Source: Gluconobacter cadivus
Lineage (GTDB): Bacteria; Pseudomonadota; Alphaproteobacteria; Acetobacterales; Acetobacteraceae
Direction: 5' to 3'
Assembly: GCF_015244745.1 (NCBI RefSeq)
Contig: NZ_JABCQI010000001.1
Location: 372,001 to 436,000, forward strand
Length of the DNA: 64,000 nt
Shown one piece after another: positions 46,818-55,161 of the stretch; positions within the stretch are counted from its first letter, which is position 1, and the number at the start of each line of letters is the position of its first letter. The position numbers and the translations under genes are program-made. Under the pieces are notes generated by a model that saw only the letters and a program-made list of their open reading frames with translations, searched no databases and was not told where the DNA came from.

Positions 46818-47492
46818 TCAGGACGAAACAGAGCTAATAGTATTTTTCTTTATTTCTATTGCCAAATTCAGAAGATCTATCGCTCTGTTAATCCCTTTTT
46901 CTCTCCGAAAAACAAATATATCCAAAATAGAAAAAATAGCTCTAAATACAAAGAATAGAGCCAATATCACAATTAAGTATTTAGGATAATTATTTAATAT
47001 CAATATACCAACAATAATAGCTGCGGAAATTGGCAATAACCCAATTTTTCGGCTATCCCCAATAAACAGATTATTTGTATTTTGACGGAAAGTCATTTCA
47101 CGATTGCATACGTTCAGTGCCAGACGAAGAGCATCAGAATCGTACCTTAGAAGCCTATTTACATAAGCAACATCCTCAATACCATAAACACTGATATCAG
47201 AACAAAAATTAGGAATATAATTCTTAATTCTTTTTCTCTGAACATTAATAAACCAAAAAATTTCATAAATAATCATCATTAATGAAATTAAACTAAGAGG
47301 ATAAACAACACAAAAAAGGATAAAATTTGTTTTCGATACATAGAAATAGTATGCAATTGATATTAAAATCATTGAAATTATTAATATATGTTCAAATAAA
47401 TAGAATAAAATCACCTCAATATTTTTTAATTTTATTCTATAAGATATTTCTCTTATTATTTTCAAAATATCATTTATGTCATTTTCTTTCAT
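46818..47492 (-). CDS. A/T-rich orphan membrane protein
   Basis: A 224-residue protein not recognised. Two membrane helices at about 25-83, a soluble central region of about 65 residues (including YGIEDVAYVNRLLRYDSDAL and NREMTFRQNTNNL), then two further helices at about 150-192 and a short polar tail. Base composition differs completely from both neighbours: two 60-base lines counted by hand gave 14 and 20 G+C. Lys, Ile and Asn are abundant with AAA, ATA and AAT codons. GGGA lies just before the ATG, and only 15 bp separate it from the upstream binding-protein gene. Probably acquired by transfer. Confidence 0.65.
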   Translation of the reverse strand: MKENDINDILKIIREISYRIKLKNIEVILFYLFEHILIISMILISIAYYFYVSKTNFILFCVVYPLSLISLMMIIYEIFWFINVQRKRIKNYIPNFCSDISVYGIEDVAYVNRLLRYDSDALRLALNVCNREMTFRQNTNNLFIGDSRKIGLLPISAAIIVGILILNNYPKYLIVILALFFVFRAIFSILDIFVFRREKGINRAIDLLNLAIEIKKNTISSVSS

Positions 47493-47507
47493 GCTTCCCT
47501 CTTGATT

Positions 47508-49166
47508 TTATTTAACCCAGACATGCGAAAACAGCATGTGGTTCAGAAGGGTCGAATAATAGTTCCCCAGCCGTTTTGAAACAAAATCGACCGTCTTCAT
47601 CTGGATCATCGGAGCGCCGGGCATCTGCTGCATGATGGCATGGCCTGCGCCCTGCCAGATCGGCGCAGCTTTTGACGGGTCTATCTGGGCTTTTGCCTGA
47701 TCGAACAAAGACTGGATGTGCGGGTCGCAGAAGCCTGTGACATTCGGGGAGACGGCTGAATTGGGATGGTAATTGTCACAGCCGAACAGGTCGTCGAGGA
47801 AGGTTGAGGCGGAAGGATAGTCCGCGAACCAGTAGGCCAGTGCGATCTGAACGTGATTAGCGGTATTCTGTTCGTAGGATTCCGCAAGGCCCGCCGTGAT
47901 GGGGCGTAGCTGCGCGTTCAGGCCTACTGCCTGCAAGGCATTGCGCAGATAGGTGCCCATACCCAGTTCCATGGCACGGTTGGGCACCACCAATGTGACC
48001 GAAGCCCCCTCCGCCCCCGCTTCACGGATCAGACGGCGCGCGCGCTCCACATCCTGCGGACAGTCCAGTCCCAGATCCGCGCCGGGAATGCCGTGCGGCA
48101 CCATCTGACACAGGGGAACAGAGATCGCGCTGCCCCCGAACAGGATCGTCATGGCATGGCGGTTGACAGCCATGCTGACGGCCTGACGCACCCGCACATC
48201 GGTGAAGGGTTTTTCGTGCGTGTTCATCGCCAGATAATACAGACCCAGCAGCGGCTCGATATGGACCTGCGCCGTGTATTGCGCGCCGAGTTCGCCCAGG
48301 CGGTCTCCCGGCTTGGCGTCCAGCATCCAGTCATACCGGCCCTGCTCGACCGCCGTGACCTGTGCTTCGTCCGAAAGACCGAAATCATATTCAATACGAT
48401 CCACAAATCCGTCCGTCTGGGCCTGCGGATTCCAGACGTGGAAATACGGATTGCGCTCCAGAACCATGCCGTGTCCGGGATCGTACTGCGTGATGCGATA
48501 TGGTCCGGTGCCGGGAATTGTTGTGCCGCCCATATCATGAGCGGGAGTTGTGGCGGGCAGAATCACCGCATGGGGGAAGGCCAGTTTGTAGAGAAATTCG
48601 CCATCCGGTTTCGTCAGATGAAAGACGATTTCGCCAGTCTCCGGATGTCCTTCGACGCCAGGAAGCGTGCAGCGGTCAGGCTTTGCCAGACAGTCCGCAG
48701 CTCCCTCGATACCGCCATAGAAAGATCCCGCCGTCGGGCCTCCGGCACGATAGATCCGGCGGAAAGACGCCACCACGTCTTCCACGCGCACGGGAGATCC
48801 GTCGGAAAAATGCAGGCCGGAGCGGAGATGCAGGCGCCATGTCAGGCCATCGGGGCTGATGACTGGCATGGCATCGGCAAGGTCCGGCACCACCTCCAGG
48901 CCCGCCGTTCCGCGCGCCAGACGAAACGTCAGGAGCGGATCGTACATGTTGAGGAACACCTGCATGTACTGCGTGCCGTAATTGATCTGCGGGTCCAGCG
49001 TGCCGCCCGGACCATCAGCCGTCAGATGCAGAGTGCCGCCACGATGGGGGCTGCCGAGCGTGATGCCGTTCCAGTCCGGCGGGGTCTCGTCCTGTGCACG
49101 GGCTTGAAAAGCCCCCAGCCCCAGAAACAGACCAGCCGCAAGAAGCGTAGCCCCCCGCCGTATCAT
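47508..49166 (-). CDS. periplasmic solute-binding protein of a peptide-type ABC transporter
   Basis: Family 5 extracellular solute-binding protein, 552 residues, normally binding peptides, nickel or related ligands for an ABC importer. Signal peptide of about 24 residues ending FQARA-Q. NMYDPLLTF, GLTWRLHLRSGLHFSDGSPV and DVRVRQAVSMAVNRHAM are family signatures. No permease or ATPase genes lie nearby. Its ATG directly follows the stop of the SCO-like gene, so the two are likely cotranscribed. Confidence 0.88.
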   Translation of the reverse strand: MIRRGATLLAAGLFLGLGAFQARAQDETPPDWNGITLGSPHRGGTLHLTADGPGGTLDPQINYGTQYMQVFLNMYDPLLTFRLARGTAGLEVVPDLADAMPVISPDGLTWRLHLRSGLHFSDGSPVRVEDVVASFRRIYRAGGPTAGSFYGGIEGAADCLAKPDRCTLPGVEGHPETGEIVFHLTKPDGEFLYKLAFPHAVILPATTPAHDMGGTTIPGTGPYRITQYDPGHGMVLERNPYFHVWNPQAQTDGFVDRIEYDFGLSDEAQVTAVEQGRYDWMLDAKPGDRLGELGAQYTAQVHIEPLLGLYYLAMNTHEKPFTDVRVRQAVSMAVNRHAMTILFGGSAISVPLCQMVPHGIPGADLGLDCPQDVERARRLIREAGAEGASVTLVVPNRAMELGMGTYLRNALQAVGLNAQLRPITAGLAESYEQNTANHVQIALAYWFADYPSASTFLDDLFGCDNYHPNSAVSPNVTGFCDPHIQSLFDQAKAQIDPSKAAPIWQGAGHAIMQQMPGAPMIQMKTVDFVSKRLGNYYSTLLNHMLFSHVWVK

Positions 49167-49775
49167 TCAGCGCTTCGCAAGTTCACGCAGACGCGCGATC
49201 AGCGCATCTGCGTTGCCATCTGCCGGGATGGTTCCGGCATAGCGGGCGTTCGGGTCCATGATGACGATCTGTGGCGCGGGAACGAAATGGTCTCCCTCCT
49301 TCTGGAGCGGCGCATGATATTCTTCCGTCATGGCCTTGATCATGTTCGGGGTGCCGGTGAAAGGCATGACATGGGGGGCGACGGGCAGAACGTATTCCCG
49401 AAGCGGGTCGGCCTCGTCGAACGGATTGAGGGACACCGCAAGTGGCGAGACACGGATGCCGTCTTTGCGGAGCGCCACCAGAGCCTGCTCCATGCTCTTT
49501 AGGACCGGCTGACACTTATCTTCGGGGCAGTTGGCATCGAAGAACCAGACCAGCATCCAGGTATTATGGAAATCGCCTTCGGTGACGGTACTTTCCCCCA
49601 GCGAGTCCAAACGGAAACTGCCGCCGACCTCATTGCCGTTGGATTGGACCAGAAGACCCGGCCCACCATTGGACGCAAAGTGGAAGCCGACATATCCCAG
49701 AACGGCCGCCACGGCGAGAACGCCCCAGATGATGCGATTGCCGACCCGCTTGCGGCGTTCGTGATTGGTCTGCAT
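49167..49775 (-). CDS. SCO1/SenC-like thioredoxin-fold protein with CX4C motif
   Basis: A 202-residue membrane-anchored periplasmic protein: basic N terminus, one helix at about 17-36 (IIWGVLAVAAVLGYVGFHF), then a thioredoxin-like domain. WFFDANCPEDKCQPVL corresponds to the SCO copper site, but the cysteines are CX4C instead of the usual CX3C. The distal His is in GDHFVPAPQIVIMDP. ATG at 49775 with AGGAAGG upstream; a longer frame to 49931 would overlap polA. Could be a copper chaperone or a thiol-redox protein. Follows polA by 13 bp. Confidence 0.75.
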   Translation of the reverse strand: MQTNHERRKRVGNRIIWGVLAVAAVLGYVGFHFASNGGPGLLVQSNGNEVGGSFRLDSLGESTVTEGDFHNTWMLVWFFDANCPEDKCQPVLKSMEQALVALRKDGIRVSPLAVSLNPFDEADPLREYVLPVAPHVMPFTGTPNMIKAMTEEYHAPLQKEGDHFVPAPQIVIMDPNARYAGTIPADGNADALIARLRELAKR

Positions 49776-49788
49776 GACCTTCCTGTCT

Positions 49789-52623
49789 TTAATGTGCGTC
49801 AGCCCAGCTTGGGCCGATACCGGTTTCGACTTCAAGGGCCACATCAAGTGTCGCGGCCCCTTCCATTTCCGTGCGGACAAACGCCGCCAGTGCCTTCGCG
49901 TCCTGCTCCTCGACTTCGAAGAGCAGTTCATCGTGCACCTGAAGCACCATTTTCGCCTTCAGGCCCGTTTCGGGCAGGCGTCGCGCCAGATGAACCATAG
50001 CGCGCTTGATAATGTCCGCAGCACCGCCCTGAAGCGGAGCGTTGATGGCCTGACGTTCCGCATAGGCGCGACGGGCACCATTCTTTTCGGCGATGCCCGG
50101 CACATAGCAGCGACGCCCGAACGGCGTGGTGACATAGCCGTGCTTTTTCGCCTCTTCCTTGGTCCGTTCCATATAGGCGCGGATGCCGGGATAGCGGGCG
50201 AAATAGGCATCGATATAAGACCGCGCCTCGCCCGGCGAAATCTGGAGCTGCTGCGCCAGACCGAAAGCCGAGATACCGTAGATGATGCCGAAATTGATGG
50301 CCTTGGCCCGGCGACGAGTCAGCGGGTCCATGCCTTCAAGCGGGATACCGAACACTTCGGACGCCGTGCGGGCGTGAATGTCCTGTCCCAGACGGAACGC
50401 TTCGAGCAGCGGCTCGATCTGTGCGACATGAGCCAGAAGACGGAGTTCGATCTGGCTGTAATCCGCAGACAGCAGAACGCAGCCGGGAGCGGCGACGAAC
50501 GCCTTGCGGATGCGTGCGCCTTCTTCAGTGCGGATGGGGATGTTCTGAAGATTCGGCTCGTTGGACGATAGACGGCCCGTCGTGGTGATGGCCATCTGGA
50601 AGGACGTGTGAACCCGCTGCGTATCCTGATCCATCTGCTGGACCAGCGCATCGGCATAGGTCGATTTCAGCTTGGCCAGTTGCCGCCAGTCCAGAATTTT
50701 CCGTGGCAGGTCATGTCCCTGCTCGGCCAGCGCTTCCAGAACTCCAGAATCCGTGCCCCAGCTTCCGCTTTTCGTTCGTTTGCCGCCGGGGAGACTCATT
50801 TCGTCAAACAGGATTTCGCCAAGCTGTTTGGGAGAGCCGACATTGAAGCTCCGCCCGACCTGTTCGTGGATGTCCTGCTCGATCGCCCCCATGCGCTCGG
50901 CGAAATCGACGGACATGCGGCGCAGTTCGGTGGCGTCCACCTTGATGCCGACATCCTCCATATCCGTCAGGATCTGGATCAGCGGACGTTCGATTTCTTC
51001 ATACAACGCTAGTGCCTGACGGGTCCGCAACTGCGGGCGCAGCACCTGCCACAGACGCAGCGTCACGTCCGCATCCTCTGCAGCATAGGCCGTCGCTGCC
51101 TCGATCGCGACCTGTGCAAACGGAATACGCTTGCGGCCCGTTCCCGTCACGGAATCATAAGTGACGGGCGTATGCCCCAGATGCAGTTCGGAAAGCTCGT
51201 CCATCCCCTGCCCGTGCTCACCTGCGGACTGGGCGTAGGAAATCAGCATCGTATCGTCGATCGGCGTAATTTCGGGAATGCCAGCGCCACGAAAGACAGT
51301 CAGATCGTATTTCGCGTTCTGAAATACCTTGAGAACAGACGCATCCTCCAACAGAGGCTTCAGACGCTCCAGCGCCTCGGTACGGTCCAGCTGGCGGAAG
51401 GCCGCTTCCCCGGTCGAATCTTCTTCCAGAAGGTCGCGGACGGTCTCGTGCAGGAACGGCACATAACAGGCCTTCCCCGGCGCAATTGACAGCGACAGCC
51501 CGACCATATTGGCCTGCCGCGCATTGAGACTGTCCGTCTCGGTATCGACAGCCACCACACCTGCGGTTCGGGCCTCTGCGATCCAGCGATCCAGCGTCTC
51601 CAGATCCGTCACGGTTTCGTAAGGTCCATAAGGCGCATCGGGGATCGTGATGGCCGCAGCGTCTTCCCGTTCCGCAGCCTTGTCTTCGGGCCGGACAATC
51701 TGGCGCGTGAACGGACGCGGCTTGGCGGCCAGACCCAGCCCCATACGCTGGATCGTGGAATGGAAACCCATCTCCTCCAGCCAGTCCCGCAGCGTTTCGC
51801 GAACCGGCTCGCGGCATCCCAGCTCGCTGATCGGCTGCGGCATCGGGGCATTGTCGTCCAGCAGCACCAGCTTGCGGGACATGCGCGCGGCCTCGGCATG
51901 TTCGATCAGATTGTCGCGCCGCTTGGACGCTTTCATGCCGGGGGCTGCGGCGAGGATCTGCTCCAGCGTGCCATATTCATTGACGAGTTGCGCCGCACCC
52001 TTCGGACCAATTCCGGGAACGCCGGGCACGTTATCCGTCGAATCTCCCATCAGCGCCTGCACATCCACAACCTGATCGGGGCGCACACCGAACTTGGCTT
52101 CGACCTCGGCTTCGCGGATCGGCTTCTGCTTCATCGGATCCATCAGCTCAACGCCGGGACGCACAAGCTGCATCAGGTCCTTGTCAGACGAGATGATGGT
52201 GCAGCACCCGCCCTCCTCCACGACCGCCTTGGCATAGGCGGCAAGCAGGTCATCCGCCTCCCAGCCCTCAAGCTCGATCGACGGCACATTGAAGGCGGCC
52301 GTGGCATCGCGGATCAGACCGAACTGCGGGCGCAGATCTTCCGGTGCTTCCGGGCGATGCGCCTTGTATTGCGGATAAATCTCGTTGCGGAACGTCACGC
52401 GACCAGCGTCGAAAATCACGGCCAGATGCGTGCCCACATGATCCCGCAGCAGACGCGTCAGCATGTTCGTAAAGCCATAAACCGCATTGACCGGCACGCC
52501 CTGCGGGCTGCTCATCGGCGGCAGGGCGTGGAAGGCGCGGAAGATGAAACCAGATCCGTCGATCAGGACCAGATGGGGCTTTCCCGAATCAGGCTTTTCC
52601 AGATCAGGTTTTTCTAACGGCAC
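49789..52623 (-). CDS. polA: DNA polymerase I
   Basis: A 944-residue repair polymerase with all three activities. 5'-3' exonuclease at about 15-300 (LIDGSGFIFRAFHALPP). 3'-5' proofreading with the DxE intact in VAVDTETDSLN near 358. Polymerase motifs A DYSQIELR near 720, B RRAKAINFGIIYG near 774, C QVHDELLFEV near 897. The start is GTG at 52623, with GGGAG about 9 bases upstream. The opening PLEKPDLEKPDSGKP repeat is unusual but precedes a normal domain. Head-to-head with a lipoprotein hydrolase. Confidence 0.96.
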   Translation of the reverse strand: MPLEKPDLEKPDSGKPHLVLIDGSGFIFRAFHALPPMSSPQGVPVNAVYGFTNMLTRLLRDHVGTHLAVIFDAGRVTFRNEIYPQYKAHRPEAPEDLRPQFGLIRDATAAFNVPSIELEGWEADDLLAAYAKAVVEEGGCCTIISSDKDLMQLVRPGVELMDPMKQKPIREAEVEAKFGVRPDQVVDVQALMGDSTDNVPGVPGIGPKGAAQLVNEYGTLEQILAAAPGMKASKRRDNLIEHAEAARMSRKLVLLDDNAPMPQPISELGCREPVRETLRDWLEEMGFHSTIQRMGLGLAAKPRPFTRQIVRPEDKAAEREDAAAITIPDAPYGPYETVTDLETLDRWIAEARTAGVVAVDTETDSLNARQANMVGLSLSIAPGKACYVPFLHETVRDLLEEDSTGEAAFRQLDRTEALERLKPLLEDASVLKVFQNAKYDLTVFRGAGIPEITPIDDTMLISYAQSAGEHGQGMDELSELHLGHTPVTYDSVTGTGRKRIPFAQVAIEAATAYAAEDADVTLRLWQVLRPQLRTRQALALYEEIERPLIQILTDMEDVGIKVDATELRRMSVDFAERMGAIEQDIHEQVGRSFNVGSPKQLGEILFDEMSLPGGKRTKSGSWGTDSGVLEALAEQGHDLPRKILDWRQLAKLKSTYADALVQQMDQDTQRVHTSFQMAITTTGRLSSNEPNLQNIPIRTEEGARIRKAFVAAPGCVLLSADYSQIELRLLAHVAQIEPLLEAFRLGQDIHARTASEVFGIPLEGMDPLTRRRAKAINFGIIYGISAFGLAQQLQISPGEARSYIDAYFARYPGIRAYMERTKEEAKKHGYVTTPFGRRCYVPGIAEKNGARRAYAERQAINAPLQGGAADIIKRAMVHLARRLPETGLKAKMVLQVHDELLFEVEEQDAKALAAFVRTEMEGAATLDVALEVETGIGPSWADAH

Positions 52624-52673
52624 GAATGTCTCCCTTCTCGCCCCGAAGGAGCGGACGTTCTAAAATCCGCGCG

Positions 52674-53699
52674 ATGATAGGCCCATTCCTTTCCGTTTCA
52701 AACCGCCTCACACGTCTTTCCTGCGGGCTGATTGGCCTGCTGGCGTTACAGGCCTGCACGGCACCGCCTATGCCCGACCTGCATCCGACGACGCGGGAAA
52801 CGGCCCTGATCCCCCCAACACTGATGCTCGACATGTCGGACGGCGCCCGTGTTCCGCTGCGTCTTTATCCCGCCACCACATCAGAGCCACGTGGCATCAT
52901 CCTCGCACTGCACGGATATGGCGACAGCCGGGACGCCTGGGAATTCGCGGCGCCAACCTTCACCTCCGCAGGCTTTACACTCGCCGCCCCGGACATCCGC
53001 GGCTTCGGACAGGCTCCGAACCGGGGCGGATGGAGCAACACGGCAAGGCTGGTGCAGGACGCCCGCGAACAGGTGCTCTGGCTGCACGCCCGTTATCCGC
53101 ACGTCCCGATTCACGTCATGGGAGAAAGCATGGGGGGTGCCATCGCCCTCCTGCTGGCGACCACCGACACGCCGCAAATCAGCAGTACAATTCTGCTTGC
53201 CCCAGCGGCCCTGAATATCGGCCAACCTTGGGAAGCAGTTCTTGGCGGGATGGATTTTCTTGCTCCACACTGGAAACTGGACGGCTCGGCAGTGCCGGGT
53301 CATCGCGTCGCCAGTGACAATATTCAGGCGCTGCGCCGGATGTATTTCGATCCCCTCACCCTGCATAGTTCGACGATTCATCCGCTTTATGGCCTGACAT
53401 TGTTAATGCACAGCGCCTACGAAGCGGCTCCAAAAACACGGACCCCGCTGCTCATCATTTTTGGAGGCCGGGACCAGTTCGTCCTGCCGCCCTTCACGGC
53501 ACGACTTCTTCGCAGATTGCCTGCTGGTACTCGACTGGACGAACTGCCGGGCGCGCATCATCTTCTCAGCCGTGATCGCAGAGGGGCTGCACAGGATGCC
53601 GTGTCATGGCTGACCGAACCGGAGCATTTTCTGCCCTCCGGCGGTGATATCGCCGCTGCCGCATGGCAGGCCACGGCCCAGACACAGAGTTTTCCATGA
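52674..53699 (+). CDS. lipoprotein alpha/beta hydrolase, monoacylglycerol lipase-like
   Basis: A 341-residue serine hydrolase. A lipoprotein signal ends GLLALQAC. LALHGYGDSRDAWEF is the oxyanion region, VMGESMGGAIAL the nucleophile elbow, GGRDQFVLP the acid and GAHHLLSRD the His, as in lysophospholipase/monoglyceride lipases. The ATG at 52674 gives a normal 28-residue signal; an ATG at 52626 would lengthen it and lie 2 bp from polA. TAAAAT at 52661-52666 just before 52674 hints at a near-leaderless transcript, but no good -35 is seen. Confidence 0.82.
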   Translation: MIGPFLSVSNRLTRLSCGLIGLLALQACTAPPMPDLHPTTRETALIPPTLMLDMSDGARVPLRLYPATTSEPRGIILALHGYGDSRDAWEFAAPTFTSAGFTLAAPDIRGFGQAPNRGGWSNTARLVQDAREQVLWLHARYPHVPIHVMGESMGGAIALLLATTDTPQISSTILLAPAALNIGQPWEAVLGGMDFLAPHWKLDGSAVPGHRVASDNIQALRRMYFDPLTLHSSTIHPLYGLTLLMHSAYEAAPKTRTPLLIIFGGRDQFVLPPFTARLLRRLPAGTRLDELPGAHHLLSRDRRGAAQDAVSWLTEPEHFLPSGGDIAAAAWQATAQTQSFP

Positions 53700-53785
53700 T
53701 CACCACCCGATCACAGGTCTGAACAACAGAACTTTAAAAAAGAGGGCTGGCAATCTTCCGCCGAAGCAGTTATCTGAACCCACAT

Positions 53786-53862
53786 GGACCTGTAGCTCAG
53801 CTGGATAGAGCGTTGCCCTCCGAAGGCAAAGGTCACGCGTTCGAATCGCGTCAGGTCCACCA
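53786..53862 (+). tRNA. tRNA-Arg (anticodon CCG)
   Basis: A 77-base cloverleaf: acceptor GGACCTG/CAGGTCC, D arm with AGCTCAG, anticodon stem TTGCC/GGCAA around loop CTCCGAA (anticodon CCG), T arm with GTTCGAATC, and encoded CCA. Reads CGG. The downstream gene is A/T-rich, as is common next to tRNA insertion points, but no integrase is present. Confidence 0.96.
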
Positions 53863-53964
53863 TGCTCCCCAGATTTTGAGATGCTCAGGGTTTTTGGTTA
53901 ACCTCAGTTCCTGCTGAAAGGGGAGCCAGGACGTTATTGCGCGCCCCGACCCTCAAAGCGACCT

Positions 53965-54993
53965 TCAGATAAAAAATCGCGTTGTTTTTAGATAGTTCAG
54001 GAGTTTGCGACGTCGCAGGATAACACGCCAGGGTGTCAGGATACGGGTTAGAAGCCACATTCTGTTCGCGTGACGGTCTATTTTGTTCAGACCGGACTGT
54101 CCTGACGAATGAAAGTATTCTCTGAGCGAATAGAAAGCCTCCAACTGCGGGAACTGTCTTAAAAGTTCAGCATAAGATGCCATGAAACGTCCCTGCCAAG
54201 GACGTGCTTTTGAAAACCATGGCTTTTCAGCACCTGTAAAATGAATGATCGACGGCTTAACAATGTTCAGGAGGTTGTTTTCGGTGAACATGGTCGTGAA
54301 ATTATATTTGGGTGACATGGGTAGTCTTCTGCCGACACATACAGCGTTCAAAGCACTCTGATCGTGAAACATGCAATCTTCGGAATGTTTTACAAAATAA
54401 TCGAATGCTTCTTTGCAAAGATTGATCCATGTCTCACGCGTTGCAGCCAAGACACCTGAGTTAAAATAATCTCCCTCATGCGAAATCCCCAATTTTTTGA
54501 GGTATTCGCGTGTTTTTTCTCCGGATTTGTCATGCTCCTTTGCTTTAAGGAACTGTCGGTCAATGACACCGAGTATCTTACCGTTCGGAATATCAGCATT
54601 TGCCAAATCAAAAATTGATCTAACAACCTGAACATCTCCATCAATATAGAGGATGTTTTCATATTTGGAATCTATATAAGATCCTGTAAAGAAACGGCCC
54701 AGGGCTGAAATGGAAATATGTGTCTTTCTAAAGGAAAGCGTTTCCTGTTCATTCAATACTTTATCAAGATCAAGCCTGATTATCGTAATGCCGTGGACTG
54801 TGACGAGATTGGTGATCGTGCGGAAATCGGTATCATCAAGATCTGTCGTGAACAGGAATAGATCCGCGACACTCATCGTATCTTTCTGGCGACTGATCTG
54901 AAGCATCGCGAGGATGCTGGGCACCAGAAAATTTCTATCCGCAACAAAGATAATTGCAGTTTTTTGGCCCAAAACAGGATCCTCTCTCGTCAC
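53965..54993 (-). CDS. glycosyltransferase family 8 protein
   Basis: A 342-residue GT-A fold transferase of the lipopolysaccharide galactosyl/glucosyltransferase type. AIIFVADRNFLVPS opens the nucleotide-binding fold, LYIDGDVQVV holds the metal DxD (118-120), FNSGVLAA and HDQSALNAV follow, and IIHFTGAEKPW is the late conserved motif. No signal or membrane helix. The start is GTG at 54993, or TTG at 54972 which has AGAGGA upstream. Composition is visibly A/T-richer than its neighbours (20 and 26 G+C in two 60-base lines), suggesting transfer. No other sugar genes lie beside it. Confidence 0.85.
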   Translation of the reverse strand: MTREDPVLGQKTAIIFVADRNFLVPSILAMLQISRQKDTMSVADLFLFTTDLDDTDFRTITNLVTVHGITIIRLDLDKVLNEQETLSFRKTHISISALGRFFTGSYIDSKYENILYIDGDVQVVRSIFDLANADIPNGKILGVIDRQFLKAKEHDKSGEKTREYLKKLGISHEGDYFNSGVLAATRETWINLCKEAFDYFVKHSEDCMFHDQSALNAVCVGRRLPMSPKYNFTTMFTENNLLNIVKPSIIHFTGAEKPWFSKARPWQGRFMASYAELLRQFPQLEAFYSLREYFHSSGQSGLNKIDRHANRMWLLTRILTPWRVILRRRKLLNYLKTTRFFI

Positions 54994-55136
54994 AACAGCG
55001 TCAGACTTTCTATTGAGGATGCCATATTATTTTATAACTGTTTAGTTAATATTTTTCTCAACATGCCCTCAGAGCCTCTTTGCTACGGTGTATAGAAATA
55101 ATCTTCAAAGCACTGAATTGCACCCATAGTATTCAT

Positions 55137-55155
55137 GGCTGCCAAGCAGGCAGCC
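55137..55155 (-). terminator. hairpin just after ade
   Basis: GGCTGCC-aagca-GGCAGCC, 7-bp perfect stem, starting 7 bases beyond the ade stop on the minus strand. No U-run follows, so it may need Rho or act as a 3' stabiliser. Confidence 0.4.
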
Positions 55156-55161
55156 AAAATG

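Noticed and set aside
53700-55161. Mobile island at tRNA-Arg
   Set aside because: No integrase, transposase or repeated tRNA end visible; only the single A/T-rich gene supports transfer.
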